From Owenia fusiformis (lineage: Eukaryota; Annelida; Polychaeta; Sabellida; Oweniidae): a stretch of 64,000 nt of DNA. Shown piece after piece: positions 40,001-55,000 of this stretch. The stretch's first letter is position 1, and every line of letters starts with the position of its first letter. Both the position numbers and the translations under genes were made by a program. The DNA lies in contig CAIIXF020000005.1 in the NCBI GenBank assembly GCA_903813345.2, forward strand, positions 33,733,375-33,797,374, in the 5' to 3' direction. The notes below the pieces were generated by a model. It saw only the letters and a program-made list of their open reading frames with translations. It made no database searches and was not told the origin of the DNA.

Positions 40001-43000
40001 CAAACCAATGCATAGCATTCATCCTCACATGATTTTGGTGAAAAATTAAGAAAATTGGTTCAAAAATAGGCGAGAAATGAACTCGTCATACTTTAAAATG
40101 GTTCAGAGAAAAATGCATTTCAAAATTTCTTAGTTCTCGTAGAAACCAATGGTACATAATATTTCAAACATATATACTTCCTTTTAATCTCAGGTTAGAC
40201 AATCAACATTGGTTTATATTTTTTATAGTTTTGCATATTTAGAAAAGATTGACATTGGAAAGAAATGATGTCACTGCCGACCATACGTTTTTATGTAAAT
40301 CTCCCGTAAAATATTTTGTTTTTCCGTAAATGCAACAAAACTCCCATACCGTTTAAACCCGTAAAACTACTGTTATCTCCTGTACCGTAGTTTTACTAAA
40401 ATCTACCGTAATTTTTAAAAATCCATTTTTCCTGTGAAAATGGCCGTAAAAACCTCCCGTATTTTTGACTGAAATCTCCCTTAATCTACCGTGTTTGAGC
40501 TAAATCTACAGTCAGTAACCTTGATTATTGGACTTCTTTCTCTTACTTTCAGTTTTACAGCAAGGAAATGTATATTTTCTGTAAAAACTGAGCGAGCAAA
40601 GGAACCCTCATAATACTTGTTCAGGGCCAACTTACATCATGGGCTTTTAATAATCAGCCTGATTACTCATTAATTTTTGTCATATTCTTTTGTTTTCCCA
40701 TTTCATTTAACTAAATGAACTTTCATTTAACTTTTATTCACCATGACCTCGTTCAAAACCAATTTCAGGTTGGCAGGTCTGACGTTAGTTGCAAAATATT
40801 TTTGATATGCTAAACCATTGAAGTGGCGCATCATTAAAAAAAATTCAACTTTTATTTGAAAAATGGCGGGAAATTTGATAACGAGAAATGAAAAAAAATT
40901 CAAAAAATGAATTTAACCCTTACCCCAAAAAATGAATTTAACCCTAAGACCATGAATATGTGTGTCAAAAATGTAAAATAAATTAAAAAATGAATTCCAT
41001 AAAATATAAAAAAGAGAATTTAATTCTAACCTTAACCCTAACCCTAACCCTAACCAACCCCAATCCTATTAAACCAGATGTAGTTTTAAATGATTACCTA
41101 ACCCTGACCTACCCACTGAGGACACAGGACGCGTACTAGACCCTAATGATACAGGGTCCAATTGGCAGGAGCAGCGTTCACATACCAGACCCTAATGATA
41201 GAAGATCTACTTGGCAGGAGCTGCATTCGTGTACCAGACCCTAATGATACAGGGTCCACTTGGCAGGAGCGGCGTTTGCATACCAGACCCTAATGATACA
41301 GGATCTACTTAGCAGGAGCAGCGATCGCTATCAGTAGGGTCTGGCATACGAATGCCACTCCTGCAAAGTGAAATGAGTTTAAACTGTAACCTCAACCCAC
41401 CCTAACCAACCCTATTAAACCAGATGGGGTTTTAAATGATTACCTAACCCTGAACTACCCACTGAGGACACAGGACGCGTACCAGACCCTAATGATACAG
41501 GGTCCACTTGGCAGGAGCGGCGATCGTGTACCAGACCCTAATGATAGAGGGTCCACTTGGCAGGAGCGGCATTCATGTACCAGACCCTAATGATACAAGG
41601 TTCACTTGGCAGGAGCAGCGATCGCTTTCAGTAGGGTCTGGCACATGAACGCCGCTCCTGCAAAGTGAAATGAGTTTAAACCGTAACCTCAACCCACCCT
41701 AACCAACCCTATTAAACCAGATGGGGTTTTAAATGATTACCTAACCCTGACCTACCCACTGAGGACACAGGACGCGTACCAGACCCTAATGATACAGGGT
41801 CCACTTGGCAGGAGCGGCATTCGTGTACCAGACCCTAATGATACGAGGTCAACTTGGCAGGAGCGGCGATTGTGTACCAGACCCTAATGATACAGGGTCC
41901 ACTTGGCAGGAGCGGCATTCGTGTACCAGACCCTAATGATACGAGGTCAACTTGGCAGGATCAACGATTGCGTACCAGACCCTAATGATACAGGGTCCAC
42001 TTGGCAGGAGCGGCATTCGTGTACCAGACCCTAATGATACGAGGTCAACTTGGCAGGAGCGGCGATTGCGTACCAGACCCTAATGATACAGGGTCCACTT
42101 GGCAGGAGCGGCATTCGTGTACCAGACCCTAATGATACGAGGTCAACTTGGCAGGAGCGGTGATCACATACATCTTTTATTGACTCAGATGTCATCACAA
42201 TGACATATTAGTCAGTACAATGTACAATATACAAAAATAACTTAGACTAAACTACAAAAACTACAAAATACAAAATGTAAACAACATGACAAATGCAAAA
42301 ATATAAGTTATGAGTCAAGTTTTAAATACAGCATAAGAAAATGTAAAATATCAGTGTGATGTATCATTGACACAATGTTCATCCAACACATATACAATGT
42401 ATGAATTTAAGATCATTGCCAGGATCAATAAATGACTATATCTGTTGAACTTGGTAACATGCACACATGGCACCACCAACATTTCTGGTACATGGTACAG
42501 ATGCTAATACAAGATCATAGATGGCAAGTAGAACCATGTTGAGCATTAATAGACATTATTATAACATGGACATCCAACATGCCATGCTACAGCCAGTAGC
42601 CATATTTATCACATGACAACATGCTGTACTTGGTAAGTTGTGAACTTGGGATCACTTGAATCAAGGTACTTGGCACACATGCAAATATAAGATGGCAAGT
42701 ATGCCAATGCAACATGTATAAATCAACATGCACATCCAACATGCGAACATGGCAGTACTCACAAATTCTGATACATGTACACATGCTTAAACAAGATGCC
42801 ATGTCCAACCAAAATAGTACATGTTCCAATCTAGAATAAATCTTGAATTATCACTTGCACATTCAACATGCCATGTTGAGCCAGTTGCTCTGTCTTTCAC
42901 ATGCTAGACCAGTAGCATGTTGTCAGAAAGGTACTTGCTAAAATATTGCCATGTTACTAACAAGTATATGCCAAGTGACTGCATCTTGTAGATATTACCA

Positions 43001-46000
43001 CTTGGCAACATGGCAGAACATGGCATGTTTGGACCCGGTGGCCATAAATGATAGTCCACAAATATTTAGGTCATATGAATGAATAGCTTGTTAAATCCGA
43101 CTGTGCACCAGTAAGAAAATGGTATGTTAAAATCATCATGCCTTTAAAGTCCCCATGTAAAGTTTAAACCACTTTGGCTTATATTGTAGTCTTACCCAAG
43201 GTTATCAAAGTGTGATATGTGAAACTTTTTTTTAAAATTTCAATAAGTGGATTTTGATAGACTTTTTGTTCCAAAATTTGTGAATTTATTTAAAACTAAG
43301 TTTTAGAGGTCACACATATCTTTTAATTAGCCACAATTCATACCAATGCAGAGCATTCATCCTCCAATGTATTTTGCCGAAAAATTAAGAAAATCGGTTC
43401 ATAAATAAGCGAAAAATGAACTTATCAGTGCATGAAAATGGTTCCGAGAAAAATGCATTTCAAAATTTTAGTTCTCATAGAAACCAATGGAACAATGATA
43501 TCTAAAACATAATATATTCTTCCTTTTAACCTGGTTAGACAATCAACATTGGTTTAAAATTGAAATCTAGCATATTTAGAAAAGATTTACATCAAAAAAA
43601 ATTTCAATTTTTTTCAAAAAGTTTTTGCTACCTTAGTGACATCACTAATGTTTCAAAATATTTTTGATATGCTAAAACATTGAAGTGGCCCATTAAATAT
43701 GGCATTTTATTATTGAAATAGTGTGTCCTTTGTTCAATCTTTGCATTGGTGTTAAAGAGATAATCTTTTTTGAAATGCATTAAGAAATATTTGATGAATG
43801 AAAAATGGCGGGAAATTTGAATATTTGAGAAATGAAATGCTCACTTTTTTTTCAAAAAATTTTTTTTTTTCAAAAATCTCTAAAATAGCTTTTAAAGTCA
43901 TGACAAATAGTAAATGAATGATAAAAAAATATTTTCGAACTTTAGACAGGGACTTTAAAAAATGTGTTATTTATTGTATGGCTATGAACCTAAATGCTTC
44001 TACCTTTCTACCTTCCATTATTAAGTATTATAAGATCAGTAATAAATAATAATAATAAAGAAAAAAATACAACAATATTTGTTATAATTATTTGGTATAA
44101 TTATACATTTTGATGTCTAATTCATGATACCATGTGTACTGTGCTCACATTGTGTAGTACAGTAAAACCTGTCTGATCGAACACCTTAAATAAAACGCCT
44201 GTTTACTAGGATCAGTTTTCAAAAGAACCAAACATTTTTCCATTGAATGTTAACAGACCCTCTCTGTAAGGAACACCTGTCTACTGGGAATGAGGAACAG
44301 TGTTTTAGGGCGTTTTATTGTAAAGCATGGCAAAGAACACCATGCACGAATCTCATTAAAGCACCATAATTATGTTTCTGACTACTTACCCCAGCCTTTG
44401 CATTGAGGTAGTAATCCTGAGCTTTATACGTGCCCTCATCAATGAAGCCAACAGTTACATCAGCATTAATCATGGCTACTGAATCTGCATTCCCGCTTAA
44501 GCCAAATGAGATGTAATCACCCTCATCTGTAAAACAGAATAAAATGGGACATCAACAATTGAATAACAAGGCATTAACATGACAAAACAACATCACCTAG
44601 TTGCTCAAATCTGAAATCTAAAATCAGATTTGAACTTGTACATGTAGATGCTTTTGAAAAAAAATTGGTCAATTTGAAACAAGTTGAAAAATACCTTTTT
44701 GACCTTTCTTGAACTTCTGAGAACTTGTAGATGATTTAGATAAAAATTGAAGTTAGTCTAAACAGTTTTGTTGAGTTATTGGAAGTTGTAAGAATTTGTT
44801 ATAGACATCAACCACCAACCTCCACCCCCCAACCACCAACTGCCGCCGCCATCACAAAAAACAGAGACCATAATATGTCACCACTTGTTGGTGGTGACAT
44901 AATAGATCAACTATGAAAATGGTAGCTCAATAAAATGGTACATCAAGAATGACAAATAGATCAACAATGAAACAATATATCAAAATTGAAATGGTAGATC
45001 AACAATGAAAAGGTGAACCAATGAAAAATAGTACATCAACAATGAAATGGTACTTCAAACAATAAGATAGCAACAATAACACTTGTAAATTAACAATGAA
45101 ACAGAACATCAACAATGAAATGGTAGATCATAAAATGGTACATCAACAATGAAAAAGTGAACCAACAAAAAATAGTACATCAACAATGAAATGGTAATTC
45201 AAACAATGAGATAGCAACAATAAAACTTGAAAATTAACAATGAAACAGAACATCAACAATGAAATGGTAGATCAATAAAATGGTACATCAACAATGAAAA
45301 AGTGAACCAACAAAAAATAGTACATCAACAATGAAATGGTACTTCAAACAATGAGAAAGCAACAATAAAACTTGAAAATTAACAATGAAACAGAACATCA
45401 ACAATGAAATGGTAGATCAATAAAATGGTACATCAACAATGAAAAAGTGGACCAACAAAAAATAGTACATTAGATACATGATTTCTTGGTAACTAGACCT
45501 TTATGGAGGACACAGTGTTCAAAAGGGGAGCATATACGAGATAAGGTATACTTTTCACTTGTGTACTACATTATTTTTGACCTATGACAGCTTAATGTTA
45601 TTTTGGCATATCAGTGAACAGTGATTGACATAATTTTTAGAGTTTCCTGTGACATTATTGAAAATATAGAAGGTCATTAAAATGATACATCAGGATTGAT
45701 GAATAATGATATTGTTGTTGTTCTTGTTGCCAGTGAGATGAGTGAAGGCTATGTATATGTTACTAATTTTAGGGATTTAAGTGTTAATTATGTTAACAAG
45801 GGCAAGCATCTGCATCATTTGCGCCAAGGTCTAGGTTGTAAAAAGACAAGGATAAACTAGAAATTGGCAACTCCACAGAGTAGCAAATCCCAACAAGCAC
45901 TGTATTCATGAATCTGTATATGTCACAATGTTATATTTACCATCTACTCTACCCTTGATTAAATTGGCAGATGTTCCATTTAGGAGCTTCAAAGGCACAA

Positions 46001-49000
46001 ACCATAAAGACAATACAATGTTTGAGATCTAAGAGAGTATAATGTATTCATCCTTTGAAGAGAGGTCTAAGTCATAGCAAATTCCTGCTCTAGACAGCCA
46101 TTTTGATTTTCTGAGGCATGAATCATAAAAAAACATTACAATAATTGTGATCATCATATATGAAGGAAATCTGTGCACTTGTATTTGAGTTATCATCCGG
46201 ACGGACAGCTTGACAGATGGACAGAGGATTTTCTTGATAGGTAGACATTTGGATAGTAATTACTTTTCTGCTAAAGATACTTATTGTTGTGGCCAGAGCC
46301 TTTGCATTTTTAAAGAAATCTGATGATTTATCTTGAGGCAGTTGAGGTAAAGTAATGTTGTGGGTTCAAATTGAGATTTACGAGTATGTTGAAATATCTT
46401 TTTATTTAACTTTTCTCTTCGAAGGTTGGTTTTTGCGGACATTGATGGTTTTATATCTTAAATAAACATGTCAATACAAGAGCCTACAAGACATTTTTAT
46501 GTATGTCAGTCTGTTAATTAAATTGGAGAAGTATGGAAGATGTTGAGGTTCTTTCGTTTGCGAGGGTCATGTCACATTATGAAAGCAGATATCACATTGA
46601 TGACATATCTAAGTTTATTTAGGAAGTAAATGATCAATTTGACCAGTGTCCTTTTGATGTGTGTGCTTTGCGATTTGAATTTGGTGACGCTTCCTTTGGT
46701 CATACTTTGAAGGGAGACATAGTTACTGCTATTGTTATTTTGTAGAAAGGTTTTATTAGAGAAATACTCTATGGAGCTATTTACAATTTACGAAACTGGG
46801 AATGCAATATGGTTTCAGGTAGTCTATAGTATTGGGGTGATGTACTGGGTGTTTTACCAATTCCTTTTTTGATATAACTTTACCACTTGTATGGAGACAA
46901 TTCATCTATCTTTGATGTAAAACTCAAAGTGGAGCAGGTGTTGCTGCGAGAAATCAGTTCAGCTAAAGATGTTTTGCTTGTTAGGTTAAACAACTTTTAC
47001 TTTTGATGAGTCTAGCTGTTATACGAGTTAAACAAAACACCTATTAAATTACAGTATGCCTAGATATCAGGATGACTATCATATTCGTGACAATTAAAAT
47101 ATTTATCTTTGAGAAAATTACAGTGTACCGTAATTGTAGACAATTTTGTGCTTAATTTGTTCAATCATCTTAGATTGTTTAATAGCATCAATGGAATCTA
47201 ACAAACACAGGATGAGGCAGACAAGGCAAGCTTGCCTCGTCGCTTCTCACCATACTTTGAGAAACATTCCTCTATCAAGGTAGTTGATATCAAAGTTTTA
47301 TTCAATTGTTCATAATCATTATCATAGTGTTCTTTGATAATCATCATTCATCATTTATGGTGTTTTACCTAACTTTAGGTTCATATTTCTGACTGAGTTA
47401 AATAGCCCAATTTTGGATATTTTTCACCTCATCTCTTTTCTTCCGTCACTGACAGATGCGGACCACTGAATGTTGAACACCAAGCGACATCGACAAAAAA
47501 GTTGGAGACTCACCACTTCTGGTTTTGACATAACAATGATATTAAATGGTACACAATTAAACATAAGCCTACCTAGTTTTGCAGACATGTCTATTGTGAT
47601 CATAGCGCCATCTATCTCCCAAGCTGCGTTAACTGTAGAATCCAGTTGTTCACAATTCTCAAGTTCCTTCTAAAACATAAAAGATTACTGTACCAGTGGT
47701 CTCCCCAGGATTTTTTCTCAAGTGGGTGCAAAATTCTCATTTTCACAATTCAGACCGAAATTGGTCAAAATATGCCTATTTTTCATGATTTTTCTCATTT
47801 TCAAGTGGGTGCAAATGGATTTTCAGGTAGGTGCAAGCCTGTTTTCAAAATCTCAGGTGGGTGCTGCGCCCACTTGCTTTAATGCTGGGGAGATCACTGT
47901 GTACTGTTGAAACATTAAGAACTCTACATTGAGGTAGAATTTAATTTCATTATCTTTTTGATATGCTATTACAATTACTCTATGTAATTCATATATTGAC
48001 TTGTCTTACATTATTTTATCAATCAATCAAGGAAGTGACAATACTTACCAGAAACCATAATAAACATCACAGAAAACTACACAACCCTTAAACATGTTAA
48101 ATATTTTATCAATATATTTTATTTAGATAGAGAAAATTAATTCAATACAATAAAACAGATAGAGGAGGAAGCGAAGGATTTGCATACATGCTTCATCACA
48201 ACAGGCTGTACTGGTCTACTGGTCATGCAGCTATTGAACAATGTACTACAAAACAACAAGCAATGCATTGTCACATCAATATATAGATACTGTTGGAGGA
48301 GCAATTGAAAATATACTCCTCATAAATATAACAAGCAAGGAGCTTTATGCTTCAGTCACATTTGATATGGCAACTTTGTCTCATGTTTGTTCCAAAGCAA
48401 CATATCCTGTATTGAACTTCAAATCGATCAATAACTTATAGTATTGATGGATTTTCATCCTGCAGCTCTAATGCTTAATTTGCATGCGTGGTAGACTTAA
48501 GATAGAAATCAGGCATTTAAAATTCAATTGTGTTTTACACATTGAACTGTACCAAGTAGGCAATAGAGCATGCAATAATTATCATATATCTACAAAAAAA
48601 TGTTTTTGAAATGGATCATATGTAACAAGGTGCTTGTGTGCAAAGTTCTTATTTGAGAAGTGCTCTCATGAGAAGTGCTCACATTCTAAGTTCTTACTTG
48701 AGAAGTGCTCACATGAGAAGTGCTCACATGACAAGTGAGCATAAGAAGTGCTCATATCACAGAAGTGCTTAATTGAGAGTAAGGTTATGTCCAAATTGTA
48801 TGTAGATAAAGTGGTAATCAGTGTTCGAGGAGGCCGCTCAAAGCATTAAATAGAGAAAGTCGAAAATAAAGAAGTACAAGTAACCCTTAACCTCTTGACT
48901 ACCCAGAGTGACGAGATTTCTCGTCACCTCAGAAATGACCTTGAAACCCAGATGGACGAGAAAATCTGTCACAAAGAGTTTCACAAAAACTGCTCTTATT

Positions 49001-52000
49001 TGAACAATTTTCATCCAATTTACATAAAAATTGTCTTAAAACGTGTAGAAATGATCTCTGCCATTTAATTTTACTAAGTTGGGCATCTAAAGTTGTATAG
49101 GTATGTAGTAAAATGTCAAAAGGTGGCAAAAATGAAAAAAATCTCTGGTTTCAACTGATCAACTTAGAGCCTGGGATTCAAGAGGTTAATAGGGAACATT
49201 ACCGAGAGTACAGTTTTTGCATAACTGTACATAAAAACAAGCTATAAGAGTTTCAACCTACCATCATAATTCTAGGGAAGTAAGGGGGAATATTGGTGAG
49301 CTCGGATTCATCTGGCATCTTAACATCTCCAAAGTTCTGGTTGGCCTGGATGCACCACATTGACACCCAATCTATGGACTTGACAGTGAGTGGATCTGGT
49401 AATGTCAGTGTAATAGTTTGGCCTGTGTATTTCTTCAAAATTGCCAAACTGAAATAAACATACAGTGTACCAATGTGCATATTATGCATCTCCCATGTAC
49501 TCCTAATGTTCAACAAGAAAAAGACATTAGTTGTTTCAATGTTAACGTTTAACCTTTATCAATTAAACTATCTTGGAAATGACACATACATATGTGAAGT
49601 TTTTATGGATATCATGTGATATTTGAGAATTCTTATAGAAATAGTAACAAAACTCATCTCATTCAAAATCAAAGTAAAATGCTTATTTCACGGTTGGAAA
49701 TTCAATATAAGTTTTGAAGAGACCAAGGGACTGAGAAATATCATTATATTAGCCCTTAAGTATGAAACCCATATTCAATTCCTCACAGCAAATAACCTCT
49801 TTATCTGAAGTGCCAATTATTTATATAGAGATCATCCTAGTATCTGAGGTTCAGGATACCGGGATTATCCTGAGACAATAATACTATATTTTATACCGAC
49901 TATAGGATGATCTATTTATCCCATACCCTCATTGTATTAAATCCCATTTTATTTGTTCAGAAAAATTCATCCATAGATATTCTTTTAGAAAATGTATGTT
50001 CACTTTTGTTTCCTGGCTGTAGCCAGATTTTCCTGTTCTTTCAGAAATTCATCCACATTCATATTCTAGAATCTTTGATTATTAAAAGAGGTAAGTAAAC
50101 TTCTTCCCTTCTTTTAATCAGAATATTGGCATGATATCATATTGACCAATATGATATGATAAATATAGATTATCCTTTTCGAGGTTCAAGATATTGAGAT
50201 TATCCCAAGGCAAATTTAATATATCTTCCTAAAGGGCTGTAGAAATTCTTTAGAATATGCATGTTTAGTTTTGTTTTATTGGCATGGCTTGGTATTCCTA
50301 GTTTTTCAGAAATCCCACCACATTTATATTTTCGAATCTTTGATTATTTACAGAGATATGTTAAACTCCTTCTTTAAATCATCAAACAGGGTAATTTCTG
50401 GAATTGCCATTCACATTTTGTTATTTATATTTGTTTTATTAATTTAAAATAGCCATGAGCTATTACCTGCCAGTTTCATCTGGTATTTTAGTGATTCCAT
50501 CGTAATATCTCACACTATCTCCAGTGCCAGCCAAGAAAAATGCATCTGGAATACATAGAAAAAACACAATATACATGCATATACAATATGTCATGCCAGT
50601 TGCAGGATTAATTGTTATAATGTCATTCTACAATCTGTACCAATCTCATCTCACAACAGGAAAATCTATTAAAATAAGAGCACTTGTATCTTTACTTTCC
50701 GGACACCCAGTATATATGCACGCATGAAAACAGGAAGATTGTGTCATTATAGAATTTTGGCTAAAACTGAATCAGGACAGGGTTCTACAGTAAAGTTTAC
50801 AACCTGGTGAGCAGGCAGAAGAATCTGGCCCATGGGAACAAGGGTTTCAAGCTTATTCTAAATAGTAATGATAAACAGATAAAAGGAAGTTCAATGTTCC
50901 ATAATGAGAGTAGCATTGGCGTTGTGACAACAATGAGTCCACACTTATCACAGAGCTGTTAATTGGTCTATGGTAAAATTAGCCAGGTCTTACTTCTTAT
51001 TTTTATTCATTCATTCTTTTCTTTTTACAATCATGTGCAATGATGGCACATGTAAATATGGGTTTTCATCTTTTAATCATTATGGCATTTTGATATCAAT
51101 ATTGAATCTCAGTATAAAATTCATATTCAAGCCCTCCTAGTGAATAACCTCTCTGTATTCTCATTGTAGCATTGTAAAGTGTACTTCACTCACCGGGTCC
51201 CTGACCATCATAGTGCAAATTATTAACCATAAGAGTCTTCTCATCCAAGATGACAACCTCTCCTGACCTAAGGCCGTGTGCCAACTCAGAAAACTGTCCA
51301 ATAGATTTCGCTTGAGGAGGCTGTACGTTATCTGGGAAGATGATATCTCCAAAATTAACCTGATAAATAAAGAAGACAATGTAACTACATCTGATGTAGG
51401 GATCGAATATTACAACTTGAATTATGATAAATGCACTCGAAAAAGAAAATATACTAATCAACAATATTAAAATGTACATCAAAATAAGTGGCAGAAAAAA
51501 TTGAAGTTTGCACTGCTGTTGTTGACTGTAAGTTACCTAATGTGTCTACCCCAGAGAGGAATATTTAGGTTACTAACCCCAAACTGCTTGCACCACACAG
51601 ATAGATACTTAATGTCAGTCACTTCTAGCCCCCTAGGCAGCTCCAGGGTGATATCTTTGTTTTCATATTTACCTAAGATGCCCAAACTGAAAAAGGGTAC
51701 AGTAACAAGTATCAGTATCACTTTTAATTAACACATAGAAAAATTAAGTATTTTGTTTGCTTGTTTGCTATAAATGGCAATCCTTGTCTAGTCTATAGGT
51801 TCAACATCCTAACAATAGACCTTAATCTCTGTAAATAAGAAAATAACTAAAATTGCAAGGAAACCTTGACATCACTTGTGAATAGAATGTTGGTTCGAAC
51901 TTTAACACCATCTATCACTTTTATTACATTCTTTTTTCACATATGAAATAAGGATTATGGGAATATACATGTATAAAGAATTAAAAACAAACATTTAGTA

Positions 52001-55000
52001 CAAAAATCGAGTTAAATGTGATTATTTCCTGGCTGAGACATATAGACCCACTCCAACAATTTATGGTGAAATGGGATGACACCACTTAACATTAAGGACA
52101 TCTAAAACATCATTTGGAATTACAGAAGATTACATTTTGAAGTGTTTACCAAAGACATTCAGGTCATTTATTACAAAAGTAAGAATTGTACCTTTCCAAT
52201 AATGCTTGGGACTGGAAGATAAAAATCAATCCCAGTAGCACAGAGACTTGTATGTATGTTGTATGTCGTAAGAACAATAATATCTTTATTTATGAGGTTG
52301 AGTTTCATTTTTACGAGATGTCCGTCATATAACTACCCTGCGTGCAGAGTCTAGCTGTTAAACTACACTCTGCCTAGTAGAGACCATATTACAGTTTAGT
52401 AGCCCCGCCCCCACGATGGGTACCGGTGACAGTTTGGGTAGTAAATCACTTCTGACCTACGCGCTGACCTTTCTTCCAACAATCAGCGAGCTTGAAGAAA
52501 CACGCCAAATGCGTTCTAATTAAATATGCGCATGTCATTGGTCAATTCCGGGCTCAACGATGACGTCAGAAGGAATGACCATATATAGAACGTCGGTCAA
52601 ATTTGGCCGACGAACAATGATTGGCGCGGTGAGTTCACAGGTTTATTTTAGTTTGAAAGAGTGAAGACGAAGCTCTCTTTTAAGAAGTGAAGTCAAACGA
52701 ATGCAAAGGGTATCATATAACAATAATTGAAATGAAATTAATGAAGCATATCTATCTATGCAAGAACTTATCATAGTCAGTACCCTGCGTGCAGAGTCTA
52801 GTTAAACTAAACTCTGCTTAGTAGAGACCATATAATAGTCTAGTATCCCCGCCCCCACAACGGGTACCGGTGACAGTTTGGGTAGTAAATCAAATCTGAC
52901 CTATGAGCTGACCTTTCTTCCACCTATCAGCGAGCTTGAAGAAACATACGCCAAATGCGTTCTAATTAAATATGCGCATGTCATTGGTCAATTCCGGGCT
53001 CAACGATGACGTCAGAAGGAATGACCATATATAGAACGTCGGTCAAATTTGGCCGGCGAACACTGATTGGCGCAGTGAGTTCACAGGTTTATTTTAGTTT
53101 GAAAGAGTGAAGACGAAGCTCTCTTTTAAGAAGTGAAGTCGAACAAATGCAAAGGGTACATAGTCAGTGGACATTTAATGCTTTTGTAACATGATTTTAG
53201 ATGTAATCCATACTGGAAAATTTCTCAGTGCCACTCTTTTCAAAAATGCAACCTAGTGCTTGTTAATGATATTAATATTACTGCACTGTAGAAAATAGCT
53301 GGGTATGAATTATAAGAGGTGCTGTCATAAATAAAAATTAATATGCATAAAAACAATCATTTAAAGCAACACAGGGGGCAAATAATTGGCTAAAATGTCA
53401 CAGCAATCTTTAAAATTGATGCAATATCAACATGATTGTTCACAAAATGAATAATTTTCTCAATATAAATACTCAAAAAGGAAATGAAACATATATTACA
53501 AACTAAAATTAGCAAAATTATTGTGAAAATCACTTTTGATGATTGTTTGTTGAAAAGTTGTTATTTTTGTGACGTCACTTTTTATCTTATCTCCTCTTCA
53601 AAAATGGACATACCCCCAAAGGAGATTATTACACAAAAATATTAAAAATGAGTCACAATGTGTATACTCTGATTCACTCTTGGTCACCAGATCATGCATT
53701 TTCTGCCTCATGTATTCACTCATCCTCCTAAGCAGGTGTCTCGAATCCGTAACTCCTTCTTCCCCCTGCTATAAGCAATTTGGAAGCGCCCGATTAAACT
53801 GAATCACGTGATCTAATTATGCCTTATACATGATTTCTGTCGCAGTATTGCGACAGCCAATCAGATTGTGAGTTCTTAATCGGGGAAATGCTAACTGCTT
53901 ATCGCAGGGGGTAAAAAGGAAGAATATGTTCTGGATTTTGAAGCCCTGTGATCGGAGGATGGTATTCACTAAATTACCACTGTATATCAAGCAAAGTGAT
54001 CTGGCCAGAGGCACCTGTTCAGGGGATGGAAAACTTATTTACTTCAAAACCAGTTTTGTAATTCAGGAAACCTAAAGATTATTCATGTCAGATAATGTAA
54101 AACAAAGCTTAAATGTGAAAATCAAAGATGAAGATAATTTACCATAACTTTAAATGTTACTATGACTCTTTGAAAGTCGTTTTAGAGATTTTTGAAAAAA
54201 AAAATTTTGAAAAAAAGTTGTCAGCCTTTTATTTCTCAAATATTCAAATTTTGTGCAATTTTTCAAATTTTTCACTGACGTCACTTTAGAGGGTGCAAAC
54301 ATTTTTTTTGAAAAAAAAATTAATTTTTCTTTGTATGTTTTCTGAATATGCTAAAGTTTCAAAATCCACCAATGTTGATTGCCCAACTTAAAGGGGCAAT
54401 AAGGACTGTAGAGAAAATAGGAAAGTTTTTTCATTTTTTCTGAGCTATCAAGGCAACATTTGGTTTAACATCTTCTTTGACATACCTATTTTCTTAAAAT
54501 ATATGGATAAATGATCAATTTCAGCATTAAGAAGTATAAATTCAGTTCAAAGCTTCAAAAAGGGGACTTCCACTTTTATATTTTTAAGATCCACCATGTT
54601 TCAAGAGGAATATGAGCTAAAATAATGTTTATCTAGGGGGTTTCTTTGTAGATAATAAAAATAGATGTTAGTCTTGATGAAATATCAAAACTTAAATATA
54701 TTTTGACACTGGTCCATGATCGTTGAATGGCCCCTCTGCACTAATTATTGCACCTTTAAGGTTGTATAGAGGAATATAGTATGTTTTAAATATAAAGTCT
54801 ATGTCAAAGAATTAGGAATGAGCAATTTTGCTATAATTTGCAATAAAAAAATGTTATCCATAAAACAGCTGAATGCTTCTGTCATATAGAATTTGTGATT
54901 CAATAATTTTATCTTCAGTTGATTTAATTTTTACAGCAAGAAAACAAAATTTAATGAGAATTTAACATGATGTAAACAAGAATCAAAAATGTGCAAATCG

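Noticed and set aside
52334-53158. Interpreting the two TACCCT copies as a tandem segmental duplication
   Set aside because: Each has its own different perfect 9-bp flanking duplication, which shows separate insertions.
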